From an uncultured Lachnospiraceae bacterium (GTDB lineage: Bacteria > Bacillota > Clostridia > Lachnospirales > Lachnospiraceae), in the NCBI GenBank assembly GCA_947384285.1, contig CANDGI010000028.1, positions 1-38,287 of the forward strand: a stretch of 38,287 nucleotides of DNA, given 5' to 3'. Position 1 is the first letter of the stretch. Each line of letters opens with the position of its first letter. A program made the position numbers and the translations under genes. Below, piece after piece: positions 14,477 through 24,500 of this stretch. The notes beneath the pieces were generated by a model. The model did no database searches. It was not told where the DNA came from and saw only the letters and a program-made list of their open reading frames with translations.

Positions 14477-14825
14477 AATGCATAAAAATGAGAGAATCAT
14501 TATTGATGCAAGGACATATGTGATGGATGAAATCTTTGAACGGTATAAACGGGAAATGTTAATCTTTTGTAAAAAAGGATTGACACTAAAAGCTCATGAA
14601 AACAAAAGACAATCGGGAAGAATATTTGAAAATACAGGAAATGGGATATGAGCCAGAACCATTATGAAATTCCGGTTTAGCAGGATATTTCAGATGCTGT
14701 GGATATCGGAATAGAGATAAATTTAAGGTTCTAAGGCTGGAAAGAGGCCATGCCATAAGCAATCATGGATAATCAGAGTGCAGTTCCCTGTTAGCAGCAA
14801 ATTCTTACCTCTTGGCGTTTTCCTG
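14477..14825 (+). other. intergenic region with small unassigned frames
   Basis: Two short open frames lie here: 14478-14651, which begins MHKNERIIIDARTY, and one with the peptide MKTKDNREEYLKIQEMGYEP starting near 14,597. Neither has a good ribosome binding site and I recognise neither. They overlap in different frames, which suggests a decayed gene. From 14,660 to 14,825 I see no coding or structural signal. Confidence 0.3.
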
Positions 14826-14853
14826 TTTACACTCCTGCCGGAATTAGTATAAT
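14826..14853 (+). promoter_or_regulatory. promoter of the lytTR-liaF-like operon
   Basis: TTTACA (14826-14831), 16 nt, TATAAT (14848-14853). The expected start is near 14,860, and the ribosome binding site GGAGG (14862-14866) follows directly, so the leader is very short. Confidence 0.6.
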
Positions 14854-14874
14854 GGAGCTATGGAGGAACGGGTA

Positions 14875-15336
14875 ATGAAAGTGAAGATTGAGACGGATGA
14901 ATCCCTGCAGGAAGAGGAGGTCATCATTCGCTGCAGGGAAATCAATGAAAAAGTTCTGCAGGTGCAGGCCGCTGTCATGGGATTGGAAGGGACTGGAAGC
15001 TCCATGGCTCTCCGGCAGGGGGATAAGGAGTACTATCTGCCCCTGGAGGACATTCTCTTTTTTGAGACAGAGAATAAAATCATATATGCCCACACCCGGG
15101 ATAAAATGCTGGAGACCGGATATAAGCTGTACCAGCTGGAGGAGCTTTTGCCAAATGCATTCTTGCGGATTTCCAAATCAGCCATTGTAAATCTCAATCA
15201 GGTTTATTCCATTACCCGGAACCTTACAGCATCCAGTTTGGTGGAATTTATGCACAGCCACAAACGGGTGTATGTGTCCAGGAATTATTATAAAATGTTG
15301 GTGGAAAGACTGGCGGAAAAGAGGAAAAAATTATGA
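14875..15336 (+). CDS. LytTR-family DNA-binding regulator
   Basis: This 153-residue protein lacks a receiver domain. The LytTR domain fills residues 52-150: YYLPLEDILFFETENKIIYAH, then ELLPNAFLRISKSAIVNLNQV and the C-terminal RVYVSRNYYKML. ATG 14875 is chosen because TGGAGG lies 8 nt upstream, while the earlier ATG 14860 coincides with the predicted transcript start. It overlaps the next gene (ATGA). Stand-alone LytTR proteins paired with a small membrane protein often form autoregulated membrane-stress switches, in which the membrane partner restrains the regulator. That pairing logic is inferred here. Confidence 0.9.
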   Translation: MKVKIETDESLQEEEVIIRCREINEKVLQVQAAVMGLEGTGSSMALRQGDKEYYLPLEDILFFETENKIIYAHTRDKMLETGYKLYQLEELLPNAFLRISKSAIVNLNQVYSITRNLTASSLVEFMHSHKRVYVSRNYYKMLVERLAEKRKKL

Positions 15337-16034
15337 AGAGAAGGAAAGAAATATTCTGGGGGCTTCTGCTCATTCTGGGAGCAGTTTTTATTATGACAAG
15401 CAGAACAGGTTTTTTTCATGAAATCCACCTTGTCCGGTTGATTTTGACGATTTTTCTGGTGGGGATTCTGGTGGAAAACCTGTTTCAGAGAAGCTTTGGC
15501 GGAATCTTGTTTACATTGGCGTTTTTAGGGATTGTGTATGCCAGGGAGCTTGGCATCGTGCGGCTGACCCCCTGGCCCATCCTGGCGGCAGCGCTTCTTG
15601 GGACGATTGGGCTTAACATGGTTTTCCATAAAAAAAGGGAAACGAAAGACCCGGGCTTTTATTGGAAGGATGCAAGCAAAGTGATTGACATGGAGGAGGA
15701 AGGGCAGGTGCAGTGCACAGTCCGTTTTGGGGAGACGACCAAATATATTGACAGCCCTGTATTTTGCAGGGCAGATTTGGAGAGCACCTTTGGAAGCCTT
15801 GGCGTATATTTTGACCAGGCGGTTCCTGTAGATGGGAACGCACAGGCAGTCGTGAACGTTTCCTTTGGCAGCATGGAATTGTATGTGCCGGGGAGCTGGA
15901 AGGTGGTCATAGACGTGGATGCTCTCTTCGGCGGTGTGGACGAAAATGGAAGGTATGAGCCTGCTGACGGAGGAAATACGTTGTTTATTTCCGGGAATGT
16001 CCGGTTCGGCGGATTGGAGGTCCACCACATATAA
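15333..16034 (+). CDS. LiaF-like membrane protein
   Basis: This 233-residue protein has about four N-terminal membrane helices (residues 6-95) and a cytoplasmic C-terminal domain. The domain is rich in short strands with repeated 'FGS/FGG' turns (ADLESTFGSLGVYFDQAV, VVNVSFGSMELYVPGSW, DALFGGVDENG), the pattern of the LiaF/VraT 'cell wall-active antibiotics response' beta-domain. In Bacillus, LiaF restrains an envelope-stress signalling pathway. The 4-nt overlap with lytTR suggests that here it controls the LytTR regulator in place of a histidine kinase. Confidence 0.85.
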   Translation: MKRRKEIFWGLLLILGAVFIMTSRTGFFHEIHLVRLILTIFLVGILVENLFQRSFGGILFTLAFLGIVYARELGIVRLTPWPILAAALLGTIGLNMVFHKKRETKDPGFYWKDASKVIDMEEEGQVQCTVRFGETTKYIDSPVFCRADLESTFGSLGVYFDQAVPVDGNAQAVVNVSFGSMELYVPGSWKVVIDVDALFGGVDENGRYEPADGGNTLFISGNVRFGGLEVHHI

Positions 16035-16159
16035 AATACCTGGCATCCTTTTGCCACGTCCGGCAGGCTTGAGACAGCCATATCAAAATGCTGGCAGAAT
16101 GTCCGGTTCCCGTTATCCTTTTATTTTTGGCGGCTAAACGATGAAATGTGCATTTTTGC

Positions 16160-16188
16160 TAGACATTTTCCCATAAATACTTTATGAT
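16160..16188 (+). promoter_or_regulatory. promoter upstream of the chemotaxis receptor
   Basis: TAGACA (16160-16165), 17 nt, TATGAT (16183-16188). It resembles sigma-A, not sigma-28. The leader to the receptor start at 16311 is about 115 nt and includes hairpins AATAAAATGC/GCATTTTATT (16227-16264). Confidence 0.45.
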
Positions 16189-16333
16189 AATAAATAGTAA
16201 TTTGGCATATAAGGAACTGCTGCGAAATAAAATGCGCAGCCTGCTGGCAATTTCTGCATTTTATTCCACGGCGTTCCTGGGATTTGGACAGAAAGGATAT
16301 AAAGTTACGGATGAAAGGGTCGGGTATTTTTAA
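16184..16333 (+). pseudogene. possible N-terminal stub of an FtsX/MacB-type ABC permease
   Basis: The frame reads MIINSNLAYKELLRNKMRSL and then LAISAFYSTAFLGFG. 'A-x-KEL-x-RNK-x-RS-x-L' followed by a hydrophobic segment is the standard opening of FtsX-like permeases. It ends after 49 codons, running into the chemotaxis receptor gene in another frame. No ribosome binding site is visible. It may be a deletion remnant or a chance similarity. Confidence 0.35.
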
Positions 16334-18380
16334 ACAGCTGCTGTTACCCATGATAGGGGTTGTATGCGCAGTGGCAGCAGGTTTGACAGGAATTGTTGCA
16401 GTTATTTTTATGATGTCTTACGAAAAGGAAATTCATGGCAGAAGCCAGGATAAATCCCAGCTTGTAGCAGGGGAGATTGCCACATTTTTAGACGGCGTAT
16501 ATGGAATTTCGGAAGAGCTGTCCAAAAATCCCAGCATTTTGACCATGGAGACGGATGTGCAGAACCCGATTTTGGAAGACTGCGTCCACAGGAACCCTTA
16601 TCTGGAGCTTCTTTATGTCCAGGGGAAGGATGGCATGCAGACAGGACGTTCTTCCGGTGAGCTGGCGGATCGCTCCACACGATGGTGGTTTGTCCAGGTC
16701 ATGGAAGAGCAGAAGGCCTTTGTTTCAAAATCTTACTATTCCGTAAACACCGGCATGCCCTGCGCCTCTATCTTTTTTCCCATGTACCAGGGGGAGGAGC
16801 TTACCGGGATTTTTGCAACAGATTTGAAGCTGGATTACCTGCAAAGCCTGATTGAGGAATTTTCGGATGTGGAAAATGGACAGTATTCTTTTGTCATAGA
16901 CGGGGAAGGGGTGGTGGTTGCCCACCCGGACAGCGTTCAGATTGAAGAGCTTTATAATTATAAACAGCTGACGAAAACAGTATCCAGCAAGGATGCGTCG
17001 GGACAGCCCCTTTTGGATGGGGATGGAAATATTATAACGGAAGAGCAAGAGATAGCCATTTCGGAGGATTACCAGAAAGTCATTTCACAGGTGATGGCTG
17101 GGAATACGGGAAGCGGCAAGATAAGCAATGAAGGGGAAACGTATTTTGTAAGCTATGCCTCCATACCCCTTAAGGGAGAATCCGATTCCTGGTCGGTTAT
17201 AACCCTGCACAAGGAGAAGGCAGCCATGGTGCCCATATACCGGATGATAGCCGTAGCGGCCTTAACGGCGCTGTGCGCCATTGCCGTGGCGCTTTTGGTG
17301 ACTGCCCTTTTGGCGAGCAGGATCGCCCAGCCCATTGTGTCAATCACAGCGCTGATTGGGGATGCTTCAGACGGTGATTTTACGGTGCAGGCGGCAGAGG
17401 ACAGCAAAAATGAGATTGGCGTCCTTGCAAAGAGCTTTAACAAGATGACAGGGAAAATTTCTGCCATTTTAACCAAGATTACTGCGATTACAGAGGAGGT
17501 TGCAGACAGCTCCGGCGATTTAAGGCAGATTGAGCAGGAGATGGACGCGGCAAGCCAGGCAGTCCGTGAGATATCGGAGGGTTCCAAGGCCCAGGAGCTG
17601 GATGTGAAACAGGTTGTCGCCCAGGAGGAAGAACTGGAGGATAAGTTCGGGCTGCTGCAGGAAAAAAGCCAGCTTTTGTTGGAGGATGCGCAGAACACCA
17701 TTATTTCCGGGAAAAACGGAATGGAGGGCGTTGCAGAATTAAAGCGGCAGAATGAGGCGGCATCAGACGGGATGGCCAATGCCTATGAAAAGATTGCTGC
17801 ATTGGAGGTGCAGTCACAAAAAATTTCGGGAATTTTAAATACGATTAATGAGATTTCTTCCCAGACAGGATTGCTGGCCTTGAACGCATCCATTGAAGCT
17901 GCCCGGGCAGGGGAGCATGGAAAAGGATTTTCCGTGGTGGCGGAATCCATAGGAAAGCTTGCGTCTGATTCCTCCCTTGCCACTGCCGATATTGAAAAAA
18001 TTATTGTTGAACTGTGCAAGGATATTTTAGATGCAGTTGCAAATATTGAAGAGGTACGTGCAGGGATGGACGGGCAGACCCAGGCGGTGGGGAAGGTGCA
18101 GGAGACCTTTGAGGATTTCCGCATGCTGGCAGACAAGACGAAAGAATCCGTCCGAAGCATGGAAGAGTTAATCGGAGAGATACACGAATGCGACCGTTCG
18201 GTTATGAGCGCCGTAGAGAGAATCCGGGATGTTTCCGTACATACCACACAGCTGACAGAAGAAGTGGCGGACTCCCTGGAAATGCAATTGGACGGCATCA
18301 AAAATGCTGCCAAGCGCATTGGCCATTTGTCCATGGTATCGGAGGAAATGGAGCAGGAAATGACCAAGTTTAAGCTGTAA
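16311..18380 (+). CDS. methyl-accepting chemotaxis protein
   Basis: This 689-residue receptor has an N-terminal helix (about residues 8-36), an extracellular sensor of about 270 residues with the layout of a double Cache domain, a second helix (about 310-335), a HAMP domain ([21 protein letters not shown]) and a long cytoplasmic coiled coil. The signalling tip reads [20 protein letters not shown], then [18 protein letters not shown], with Gly and Ser at positions that are usually Asn and Ala. ATG 16311 is used because GAAAGGA is 13 nt upstream. A TTG at 16284 is an alternative. There is no C-terminal CheR-binding pentapeptide. The ligand is probably a small organic acid or amino acid, as for most Cache sensors. 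Confidence 0.93.
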   Translation: MKGSGIFKQLLLPMIGVVCAVAAGLTGIVAVIFMMSYEKEIHGRSQDKSQLVAGEIATFLDGVYGISEELSKNPSILTMETDVQNPILEDCVHRNPYLELLYVQGKDGMQTGRSSGELADRSTRWWFVQVMEEQKAFVSKSYYSVNTGMPCASIFFPMYQGEELTGIFATDLKLDYLQSLIEEFSDVENGQYSFVIDGEGVVVAHPDSVQIEELYNYKQLTKTVSSKDASGQPLLDGDGNIITEEQEIAISEDYQKVISQVMAGNTGSGKISNEGETYFVSYASIPLKGESDSWSVITLHKEKAAMVPIYRMIAVAALTALCAIAVALLVTALLASRIAQPIVSITALIGDASDGDFTVQAAEDSKNEIGVLAKSFNKMTGKISAILTKITAITEEVADSSGDLRQIEQEMDAASQAVREISEGSKAQELDVKQVVAQEEELEDKFGLLQEKSQLLLEDAQNTIISGKNGMEGVAELKRQNEAASDGMANAYEKIAALEVQSQKISGILNTINEISSQTGLLALNASIEAARAGEHGKGFSVVAESIGKLASDSSLATADIEKIIVELCKDILDAVANIEEVRAGMDGQTQAVGKVQETFEDFRMLADKTKESVRSMEELIGEIHECDRSVMSAVERIRDVSVHTTQLTEEVADSLEMQLDGIKNAAKRIGHLSMVSEEMEQEMTKFKL

Positions 18381-18392
18381 AAGGATAATAAA

Positions 18393-19265
18393 ATGGAAGC
18401 ATATCAATTAACGCGAAGCAAGCGAAAGAGCCTTTCCATCGTCATCGGGAGGGATGGAACCATACAGGTGAAGGCGCCTAACTGGCTGCCCAAATATCAG
18501 ATTGACCAGTTTGTCTGCCAGAAGGCAGGGTGGATAGAGGAAAAGCGTTCCGAACTTCATATGCTGCAGCAAAACAAGAAAGCCCATACCTTCCAGGAAG
18601 GAGATAGCTTTCTGGTTTCCGGGGAAGCATACCGCTTGACGTTCCAAAGCCCGGCGCAGCATCTGGCGGAAGGGAAGAATGGATATCGAAGCCCGGCTCA
18701 ATTTTCAGGAAGAGAAAAGGATGGATTTCAGAACCCAGTGCAGCATCCAGTGGAAGGACAGGATGGATTTCAGAACCCGGTGCAGCTTTTGGAAGAAGAG
18801 AAGGGCGCAGGAAGGGTTGTATGGAGCAGAGAGGACAAGCGTTTCATTCTGGAAGCAGGAGACACCACGCCGCTGGGGGTGAAAAAGAGGCTGGAGCAAT
18901 GGTATATCCACCTGGGAAAGCAGGTGTTTCCAGAGCGGGTCCGCTTCTATTATCCCCTGGCAGCCCGTTTGGCGAAATCCATAGGAAAAGAGATTGATTC
19001 TGTAAACCGCATAACCATCCGCAACCAGAAAACCCGCTGGGGAAGCTGCAGCAGCAAGGGAAACCTGAATTTCAACTGGCGGCTTTTGATGGCTCCTGCG
19101 GAAATACTGGATTATGTGGTGGTGCATGAATTGTGCCATCTTTTGTATTTGAACCATTCCAAGCAATTCTGGCAGGCGGTGGGAAAGATTCTGCCAGATT
19201 ATCCGAAACGGCGGAGCTGGCTGAAAGCCAATGGAATTCTTTTGGAATGGGAGGAATCGCGATGA
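18393..19265 (+). CDS. YgjP-like zinc metallopeptidase (DUF45) with tandem-repeat insert
   Basis: This is a 290-residue protein. The N-terminal YgjP part ([21 protein letters not shown] and [11 protein letters not shown]...W) and the catalytic part ([18 protein letters not shown], then the zinc site HELCH with His245, Glu246 and His249, and the third ligand region LNHSKQFW) are both complete. Between them, residues 86-140 are four copies of a 14-residue unit, (S/N)P(A/V)Q-x5-G-x-(K/Q)(N/D)G(Y/F)(R/Q), which normal family members of about 230-240 residues lack. The gene follows the receptor by 12 nt. Its biological substrate is unknown in the family. Confidence 0.9.
   Translation: MEAYQLTRSKRKSLSIVIGRDGTIQVKAPNWLPKYQIDQFVCQKAGWIEEKRSELHMLQQNKKAHTFQEGDSFLVSGEAYRLTFQSPAQHLAEGKNGYRSPAQFSGREKDGFQNPVQHPVEGQDGFQNPVQLLEEEKGAGRVVWSREDKRFILEAGDTTPLGVKKRLEQWYIHLGKQVFPERVRFYYPLAARLAKSIGKEIDSVNRITIRNQKTRWGSCSSKGNLNFNWRLLMAPAEILDYVVVHELCHLLYLNHSKQFWQAVGKILPDYPKRRSWLKANGILLEWEESR
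18648..18812 (+). repeat. 42-bp tandem repeat inside the YgjP gene
   Basis: Units start at 18648, 18690, 18732 and 18774. The last is partial (39 nt). Units 2 and 3 share the end AGGATGGATTTCAG. All are multiples of three, so the frame is kept. It looks like an expandable coding minisatellite. Confidence 0.85.
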
Positions 19266-19319
19266 GAGAGAAGCCGTTTTTTATCAATGATTTGCACCAG
19301 TGCAAAGTGAAAGGAATGA

Positions 19320-19718
19320 GTGGCTGCCATGAAAGAAACAATTTTGCTATTTCATTTTTCAGATAAAAGCAGGAAAAATAAGCTGGCCAGGGCGCTGCTT
19401 CCCCTCCGCATGAAAATCCGGGAGGTTGCCAGGGAAGATTATTTACAGCCAGTGGGATATCTGGCCGGGAACAAGGAAATTCCCCCTTCGGAGGAAAGCT
19501 ATCAGGGAGAAGAGCTGGAAGGGGAAATGATGCTGATGGCCGGGCTGTCTAATATGCAGGTGGATCAGGTGTTAAAGGCAATCCGCAAATCAGGCGCGGG
19601 CTCCATTCCCTACAAAGCAGTGCTGACGGCTTTCAACCAGGAATGGAATGTGCTGAAGCTGTTTGCGGAGATAAAGGCGGAGCATGAGCAGATGGGAAAG
19701 CAGTACAGCAATTCCTAA
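19320..19718 (+). CDS. DUF3783-like small protein
   Basis: This is a 132-residue soluble protein. Its pattern is ETILLFHF, ALLPLRMKIREVAREDYLQP and EMMLMAGLSNMQVDQVLKAI, ending in NQEWNVLKLFAEIKAEHEQM. This matches a small conserved Firmicute family annotated as DUF3783, whose function is unknown. GTG 19320 has AAAGG 5 nt upstream, while ATG 19329 gives the more usual N-terminus MKETILLF but a 14-nt spacing, so either may be used. It lies in a run between the metallopeptidase and dgt. Confidence 0.8.
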   Translation: MAAMKETILLFHFSDKSRKNKLARALLPLRMKIREVAREDYLQPVGYLAGNKEIPPSEESYQGEELEGEMMLMAGLSNMQVDQVLKAIRKSGAGSIPYKAVLTAFNQEWNVLKLFAEIKAEHEQMGKQYSNS

Positions 19719-19795
19719 ATAATCACACACTAAGGGCTCGCTATTTGCGCCATTGCCGCGCTGCCGTCAGTCAGCGATGCCGCCGGGTTTTGCTG

Positions 19796-19837
19796 GGAAT
19801 TGTCAAGCAATATGAGAAGTTATTTCTTGACAGTTCC
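19796..19837 (+). repeat. 12-bp inverted repeat before dgt
   Basis: GGAATTGTCAAG (19796-19807) pairs with CTTGACAGTTCC (19826-19837) with one G-T pair and an 18-nt loop. The dgt ribosome binding site GGGAGGG follows 3 nt later. There is no T tract, so it is more likely a leader structure or a dispersed intergenic repeat than a terminator. Confidence 0.5.
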
Positions 19838-19853
19838 TTAGGGAGGGAATAGC

Positions 19854-21326
19854 ATGGAATGGAAAAAACTGCTCTGCCCGGACAGGGTAAGAAATTATAA
19901 AAATCCCGGATCCAGCGATTTTCGGACGGAATATGAAAAGGATTACCACCGCATTATCGGAAGTGCTTCTTTTCGAAGGCTGCAGGATAAGACCCAGGTA
20001 TTTCCTTTGGACCGCAGCGATTTTATCCGCACCCGCCTGACCCATTCTTTGGAGGTATCCTCTTTTGCAAAATCCTTGGGGCAGAATATCAGCAAACGAT
20101 TATTGATGGAAGGGACAGACCCTGATTTTCTGCCGGAATATCAGGGTTATCTTTGCGATATCCTCCAATGCGCTGGGCTTTTGCATGATATGGGCAATCC
20201 GCCCTTCGGCCATTTCGGAGAAACGGCGATTCGGGACTGGTTTTGCAGAAATCTGCCGGAAATTTCCTATCGTAGAGAAGACGGGCAGACGTTGCCAGCC
20301 AGTGAGATTTTAACGGAACAGATGCAGAAGGATTTCTACTATTTTGAAGGGAACACCCAGGCTCTCCGCCTGGTATCGAAGCTTCATGATCTGGTGGACG
20401 AAAACGGCATGAACCTGACAAAAGCATTGCTGGGAACCATGATGAAATACCCAGGCTCTTCTCTGGAAATAAAGAAGGATTCCCACATCAAGCACAAGAA
20501 AATGGGCTATTTTTATGCGGAACGGGAGTTATTTGCAGATTTACAGGAAAGCCTTGGCACTTGGGGGAACCGCCATCCCCTTGCTTTTGTGCTGGAAGCG
20601 GCGGACGATATCGCCTATAAAACAGCCGATATTGAGGATGCAGTGAAAAAAGGCTGTCTGACCTATGAGCAGCTTGTGGCAGAATTGGAGCAGGCAGGGG
20701 AAGCCCTGGCAGGAGAGCGAAGAAATGCTTTTGAGGCCATGGCAAAAAGCCTGAAAAGAAAATATGACAATGCCAAAAAGCGGGGCTTGCAGCAGCCAGG
20801 GGTAAATGCCGTGCAGAACTGGGCAGTCTACATCCAGGGGTGGATGATTAACGCCGCCACAGAAAGCTTTGTCCAGAATTATCAATCCTTGCTGGCAGGT
20901 ACATATGGGGAGCATGGGGAAGATTTGCTGACAGGCACAGACGGTGAAGCCATGATGGATGTTCTGGGGGATATCGCATATCGGTATGCTTTCCAGATTA
21001 AGCCGATTCTCAAGCTGGAAATAGCGGCTCAATCCGTGTTCGATTTCCTGCTGGAGCATTTTGTCCAGGCAGTATTGTATTTTGAAACCGGACGGGAACA
21101 GACAGAAGTGCAAAAGAAACTGATGGCACTGGTGTCGGACAACTATATTGCCGTCTACCGCCATTTTGCAAAAGCAGCGGAGGAATCTTCCAAGACCAAG
21201 GAGGAGAAGGAGCGGGAGAAGCTGTACCTGCGGCTGCTTCTGGTAACGGACCATATCTGCGGCATGACGGACAGCTATGCGAAGCGGCTGTATCAGGAGT
21301 TGAATGGGATTGAAAAAATCAGCTGA
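19854..21326 (+). CDS. dgt: deoxyguanosinetriphosphate triphosphohydrolase (dGTPase)
   Basis: This 490-residue HD-domain enzyme hydrolyses dGTP (or other dNTPs) to the nucleoside and triphosphate. The metal ligands are visible: His64 in RTRLTHSLEVSS, His111-Asp112 in AGLLHDMGNPPFGHFGE and the later Asp in EAADDIAYKTADIEDA. FRRLQDKTQVFPL is also diagnostic. Length is close to the long E. coli-type Dgt. ATG 19854 follows GGGAGGG. It ends a plus-strand run and is followed by two hairpins. In bacteria it tunes dNTP pools and can limit phage replication, but nothing here ties it to defence. Confidence 0.93.
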   Translation: MEWKKLLCPDRVRNYKNPGSSDFRTEYEKDYHRIIGSASFRRLQDKTQVFPLDRSDFIRTRLTHSLEVSSFAKSLGQNISKRLLMEGTDPDFLPEYQGYLCDILQCAGLLHDMGNPPFGHFGETAIRDWFCRNLPEISYRREDGQTLPASEILTEQMQKDFYYFEGNTQALRLVSKLHDLVDENGMNLTKALLGTMMKYPGSSLEIKKDSHIKHKKMGYFYAERELFADLQESLGTWGNRHPLAFVLEAADDIAYKTADIEDAVKKGCLTYEQLVAELEQAGEALAGERRNAFEAMAKSLKRKYDNAKKRGLQQPGVNAVQNWAVYIQGWMINAATESFVQNYQSLLAGTYGEHGEDLLTGTDGEAMMDVLGDIAYRYAFQIKPILKLEIAAQSVFDFLLEHFVQAVLYFETGREQTEVQKKLMALVSDNYIAVYRHFAKAAEESSKTKEEKEREKLYLRLLLVTDHICGMTDSYAKRLYQELNGIEKIS

Positions 21327-21377
21327 AAGTGATATTACGTTTTTTCTGACAACAAAGAGTTTGTGAATCAGAAAAAT

Positions 21378-21417
21378 AAAGTTCGCAAGCCAGTGTTTTT
21401 GGTTGTTTGCGGGCTTT
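21378..21417 (+). terminator. hairpin after dgt
   Basis: AAAGTTCGCAA (21378-21388) pairs with TTGCGGGCTTT (21407-21417) over 11 bp with two G-T pairs. The tail is TAAAATT, so it is weaker than the next hairpin. Confidence 0.45.
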
Positions 21418-21433
21418 AAAATTGTAAATTGTG

Positions 21434-21464
21434 CCAGTCCATTTTTACAGGACTGGTATTTTTT
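21434..21464 (+). terminator. strong intrinsic terminator after dgt
   Basis: CCAGTCC (21434-21440) and GGACTGG (21450-21456) form a perfect 7-bp stem, followed by TATTTTTT. This separates the dgt run from the adhesin gene. Confidence 0.8.
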
Positions 21465-21522
21465 AACCAAAAATCTGTCTGGCAATTTCCATTTTCTTGT
21501 AGAAATTTCCCGTATTGTCCGT

Positions 21523-21528
21523 TATAAT
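21523..21528 (+). promoter_or_regulatory. candidate -10 element of the adhesin gene
   Basis: A perfect TATAAT stands 64 nt before the adhesin start. No good -35 box is found at 16-18 nt. TTGTAG lies 20 nt upstream. Such a weak promoter may need an activator. Confidence 0.3.
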
Positions 21529-21592
21529 TCAATTAATATTTTTTCTATTGCCACGAGGGAATGTGAATTTAGAACAAGGAGTGTGTGATAAA

Positions 21593-24500
21593 ATGAAGAC
21601 AGCAAAGGAAAATTTTTTGGAGAAATTTTTGCAGCAGAAGAGGCATCCCGTCCAGCAGAAGCTGGTGTCATTCCTGCTTTGCGCCTGTCTGCTGCTGGTA
21701 TCCCTGCCCATGGAATTCTATGGTTCGAAAGTGCAGGCACAAGAGCCGCAGAAGAAAATCCTGTCCTTTTCAGATTTGCCAAAAGAGGTAAGAGAACAGG
21801 CCGTGGAACCGGGGACGCCCCAGGAAAAGTTGAATCTGCCAAAAACACTGGCAGCAGTGTGTGTTTCTATGGCATATGAATCCCCTGCCAACGGTGGGAG
21901 CTTAAATTTGGCGGTCCATTTTTCCAGAGGAGCGGAGACGGTATCGGAGGAACATCCGGGGAGCGCGGCAGATATTTCTCCAGGAAATGCTTCTGGGGAG
22001 ACAGGTGCCAATGACACGCATGTTCCCTCGGAAGAACAGCCAGAAGTCCCAGCTGCAGATGCCCAGCCGGAGCAGGAGCCGGAAGGAGGTTCAGGCCCAA
22101 TTCAGGGAGAAACGGTTCTTATCGAAGCGGCTGCCTGGACATGTGAATCCCAATATGACAGCAAGACAGAGGGAGCCTATGTGTTTACGCCTGTTTTGCC
22201 GGAAAGCTATGTGTTGGCAGACAATGTAAAGCTTCCGGAAATACAGGTGGTGGTGAAAGAGAATAGAGATTCGGAAAAAGGCTGGGATTTCACAGGAAAG
22301 AAACGAAGAAACAGTGAGGATGTCCTGGAAGAAACGGAAGAGTTACGGGCAGAATCGCCGGAAATGCGTTCCCTGGCTACGCCCCAGTGTGGTGTTATCA
22401 GTGAAAATACTACCTGGGCGGGAGATGGAACGCTGGAAAATGGGGAGCTTGTGGTAGAGCCGGGGGTTACTTTGACGATAAACGGCCTTCTGGCAATTAA
22501 AGGGAATGTTGCTATCCGGGGCGGCGGTGTTATTAAGCGTGGGAGTAAAAATGCTGGATTTCAGGTAAATAAAGGGGATCATCTCACAGCAGAGAATATT
22601 ACTATGGAAGGAAATTCTATAAGCTCTAATTGTTCTATGATAACTGTGAATTGGGGAAAAATTATTCTGGGGGATGGGTGCAGGATTCAAAACTGTATAA
22701 AGACAAGTGTTGGAGCGGCAATAGATATGGAGTATGCTGCAGGGGTTTTTCATAATCCAATTTTTGAAAATAACTGCTGCATGGATGAGTATACTGGTTT
22801 TGGCGCGGTAGCTTTCTTACGAGAAAGTACATTGGCAGTACATGGAGGTACATATCAGAACAATAAAGATAGATCTGATACCTTTAGTGCCAGCTGCTTT
22901 TATAATGTTAAATCAAAGCTTTATATCTATGGTGGAAGATTTCTTAATAATACTTCTGCCGGCCGGGGAGGATGTATTTATAATGTAACGGAAAAGGGCA
23001 CGGAGACATATTTGTATGGAGGTTATTTTGAAGGGAATACCTGCACAGGCATTGCTGGCAGTGGAGCGGTGCTATATTCGTCCTATGTGTCAGACGTTAA
23101 TGCGGGAGCTGTCCTGGATTTATCTGGGAATGTGCAGTTTTGTGGAAATGGGATAGAAGGTTCTGGAGTGGATGGCATTTATCTGGATATGAATGTAAGG
23201 AGCGGTGTTTTCAGAAAAATCCAAATTAGCAATACCTTAAGCTATCCAGTCAACTTGTATTTGAAGGAAGGATCAGAGGGATATGTGATTGCCGAGGGAA
23301 CCAACGACTACATCCTTCTCCACGAACGCGATATGAAGAAAATCAATTTCATAGATACCGCACATCCCGATAAAAAATGGTATGCAGTGCTGGACAAGGA
23401 GAAAAATCAGATATATCTTTCCGAAAAAGACCCCCAGTATGGCTATTATGTCCACTATATCAGCAATGGCGCCAAGGGTACAGTGGTGGACGATGGCAGG
23501 TATGAAATCGGGGACACCGCCAAGGTGCAGTCGGACGCTCCTTTGGAATGGGAAAACCATGTCTTTTTGGAATGGAACACTAAGGCGGACGGCACCGGCA
23601 GCAGTTACCTTCCAGGAGATAATTTTACCATTCAAGGGGACACAGACTTGTATGCTGTTTTCGAAGAAGGGAAGAAAACCATCCAGGCAAATTTCTACTC
23701 CGGCAGCGAATCCTGGAAAGAAACCCGTTCCATTACGCTGGATGCATCTGAGAGCCAGGGAACCATAGAAGCTCTGGAGCCAGAGGAATGGGACGGCTGG
23801 GAATTTGCAGGCTGGGAACGAGAGAACCCATCCGGGTATGACGGGGCAGTGCAGCCCGGGCAGGAAGTTGCCCTAACGGAAAATGTAACAAACTTTTACG
23901 CCGTCTACCGAAAGGACGTAACCCTGTCCTACATAGCGGAAGGAGCAGAAAAAGTTCCAGAAAGCCAAACACTCCCCCGTTACGCCAACGTCCATGAATC
24001 CGTTGGTTTTGACGATCCCGAATTTACCATAGCCCAGGAACCGGGAAAGGAAGGATTTACCTTCATCGGCTGGAACACAGACCCGGCCGGGAATGGGGAC
24101 ATTTACACAGAAGGAGGCACGGCAGGTTTTTCACAGGACGCTACCCTTTTCGCCATGTACAGCCAGAAAAAAGTCTTTTCCGCTGATTTCTGGTCCGGGG
24201 GTGAAGGAGGAAAAGAGCGGATATCCAAAGAAGCGGAAGATAAATCCCCAAGCGTGGACATTCTTGCACCGGAGTTGAAAAAGCTGGAAGGCTGGGAGAT
24301 TGTGGGCTGGGACACGGAGTCAGACGGCTATGAAGGAGAAATCAAGCCGGGGTCATCCCTTGCCTTGGAAGAGTCCCTGCAGGAATACTACGGCATCTAT
24401 AAGAAAAGTGTAACCCTCACCTACGACGCCAACGGCGGGGACGAAGCGCCGGAAGCAAAAACAAGGCTCCGCCATGCCAACGCCCATGGGGAAATTACAT

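Noticed and set aside
18648-18812. 42-bp repeats in YgjP and in the transglutaminase-like gene considered as one shared element
   Set aside because: Only the period is the same. The DNA and encoded residues are unrelated.
19262-19366. 34-codon frame [15 protein letters not shown] overlapping the metallopeptidase stop by ATGA
   Set aside because: It overlaps the well-supported next gene in another frame and has no recognisable domain. The ATGA overlap alone is not enough.
19854-21326. dGTPase considered as part of an anti-phage island
   Set aside because: Its neighbours are a chemotaxis receptor, a metallopeptidase and a conserved small protein. No nuclease, sensor or other defence gene is adjacent.
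20541-21485. 314-codon minus-strand frame antisense to dgt
   Set aside because: It is the shadow of a strongly conserved plus-strand gene, has no ribosome binding site and spans both downstream terminators.
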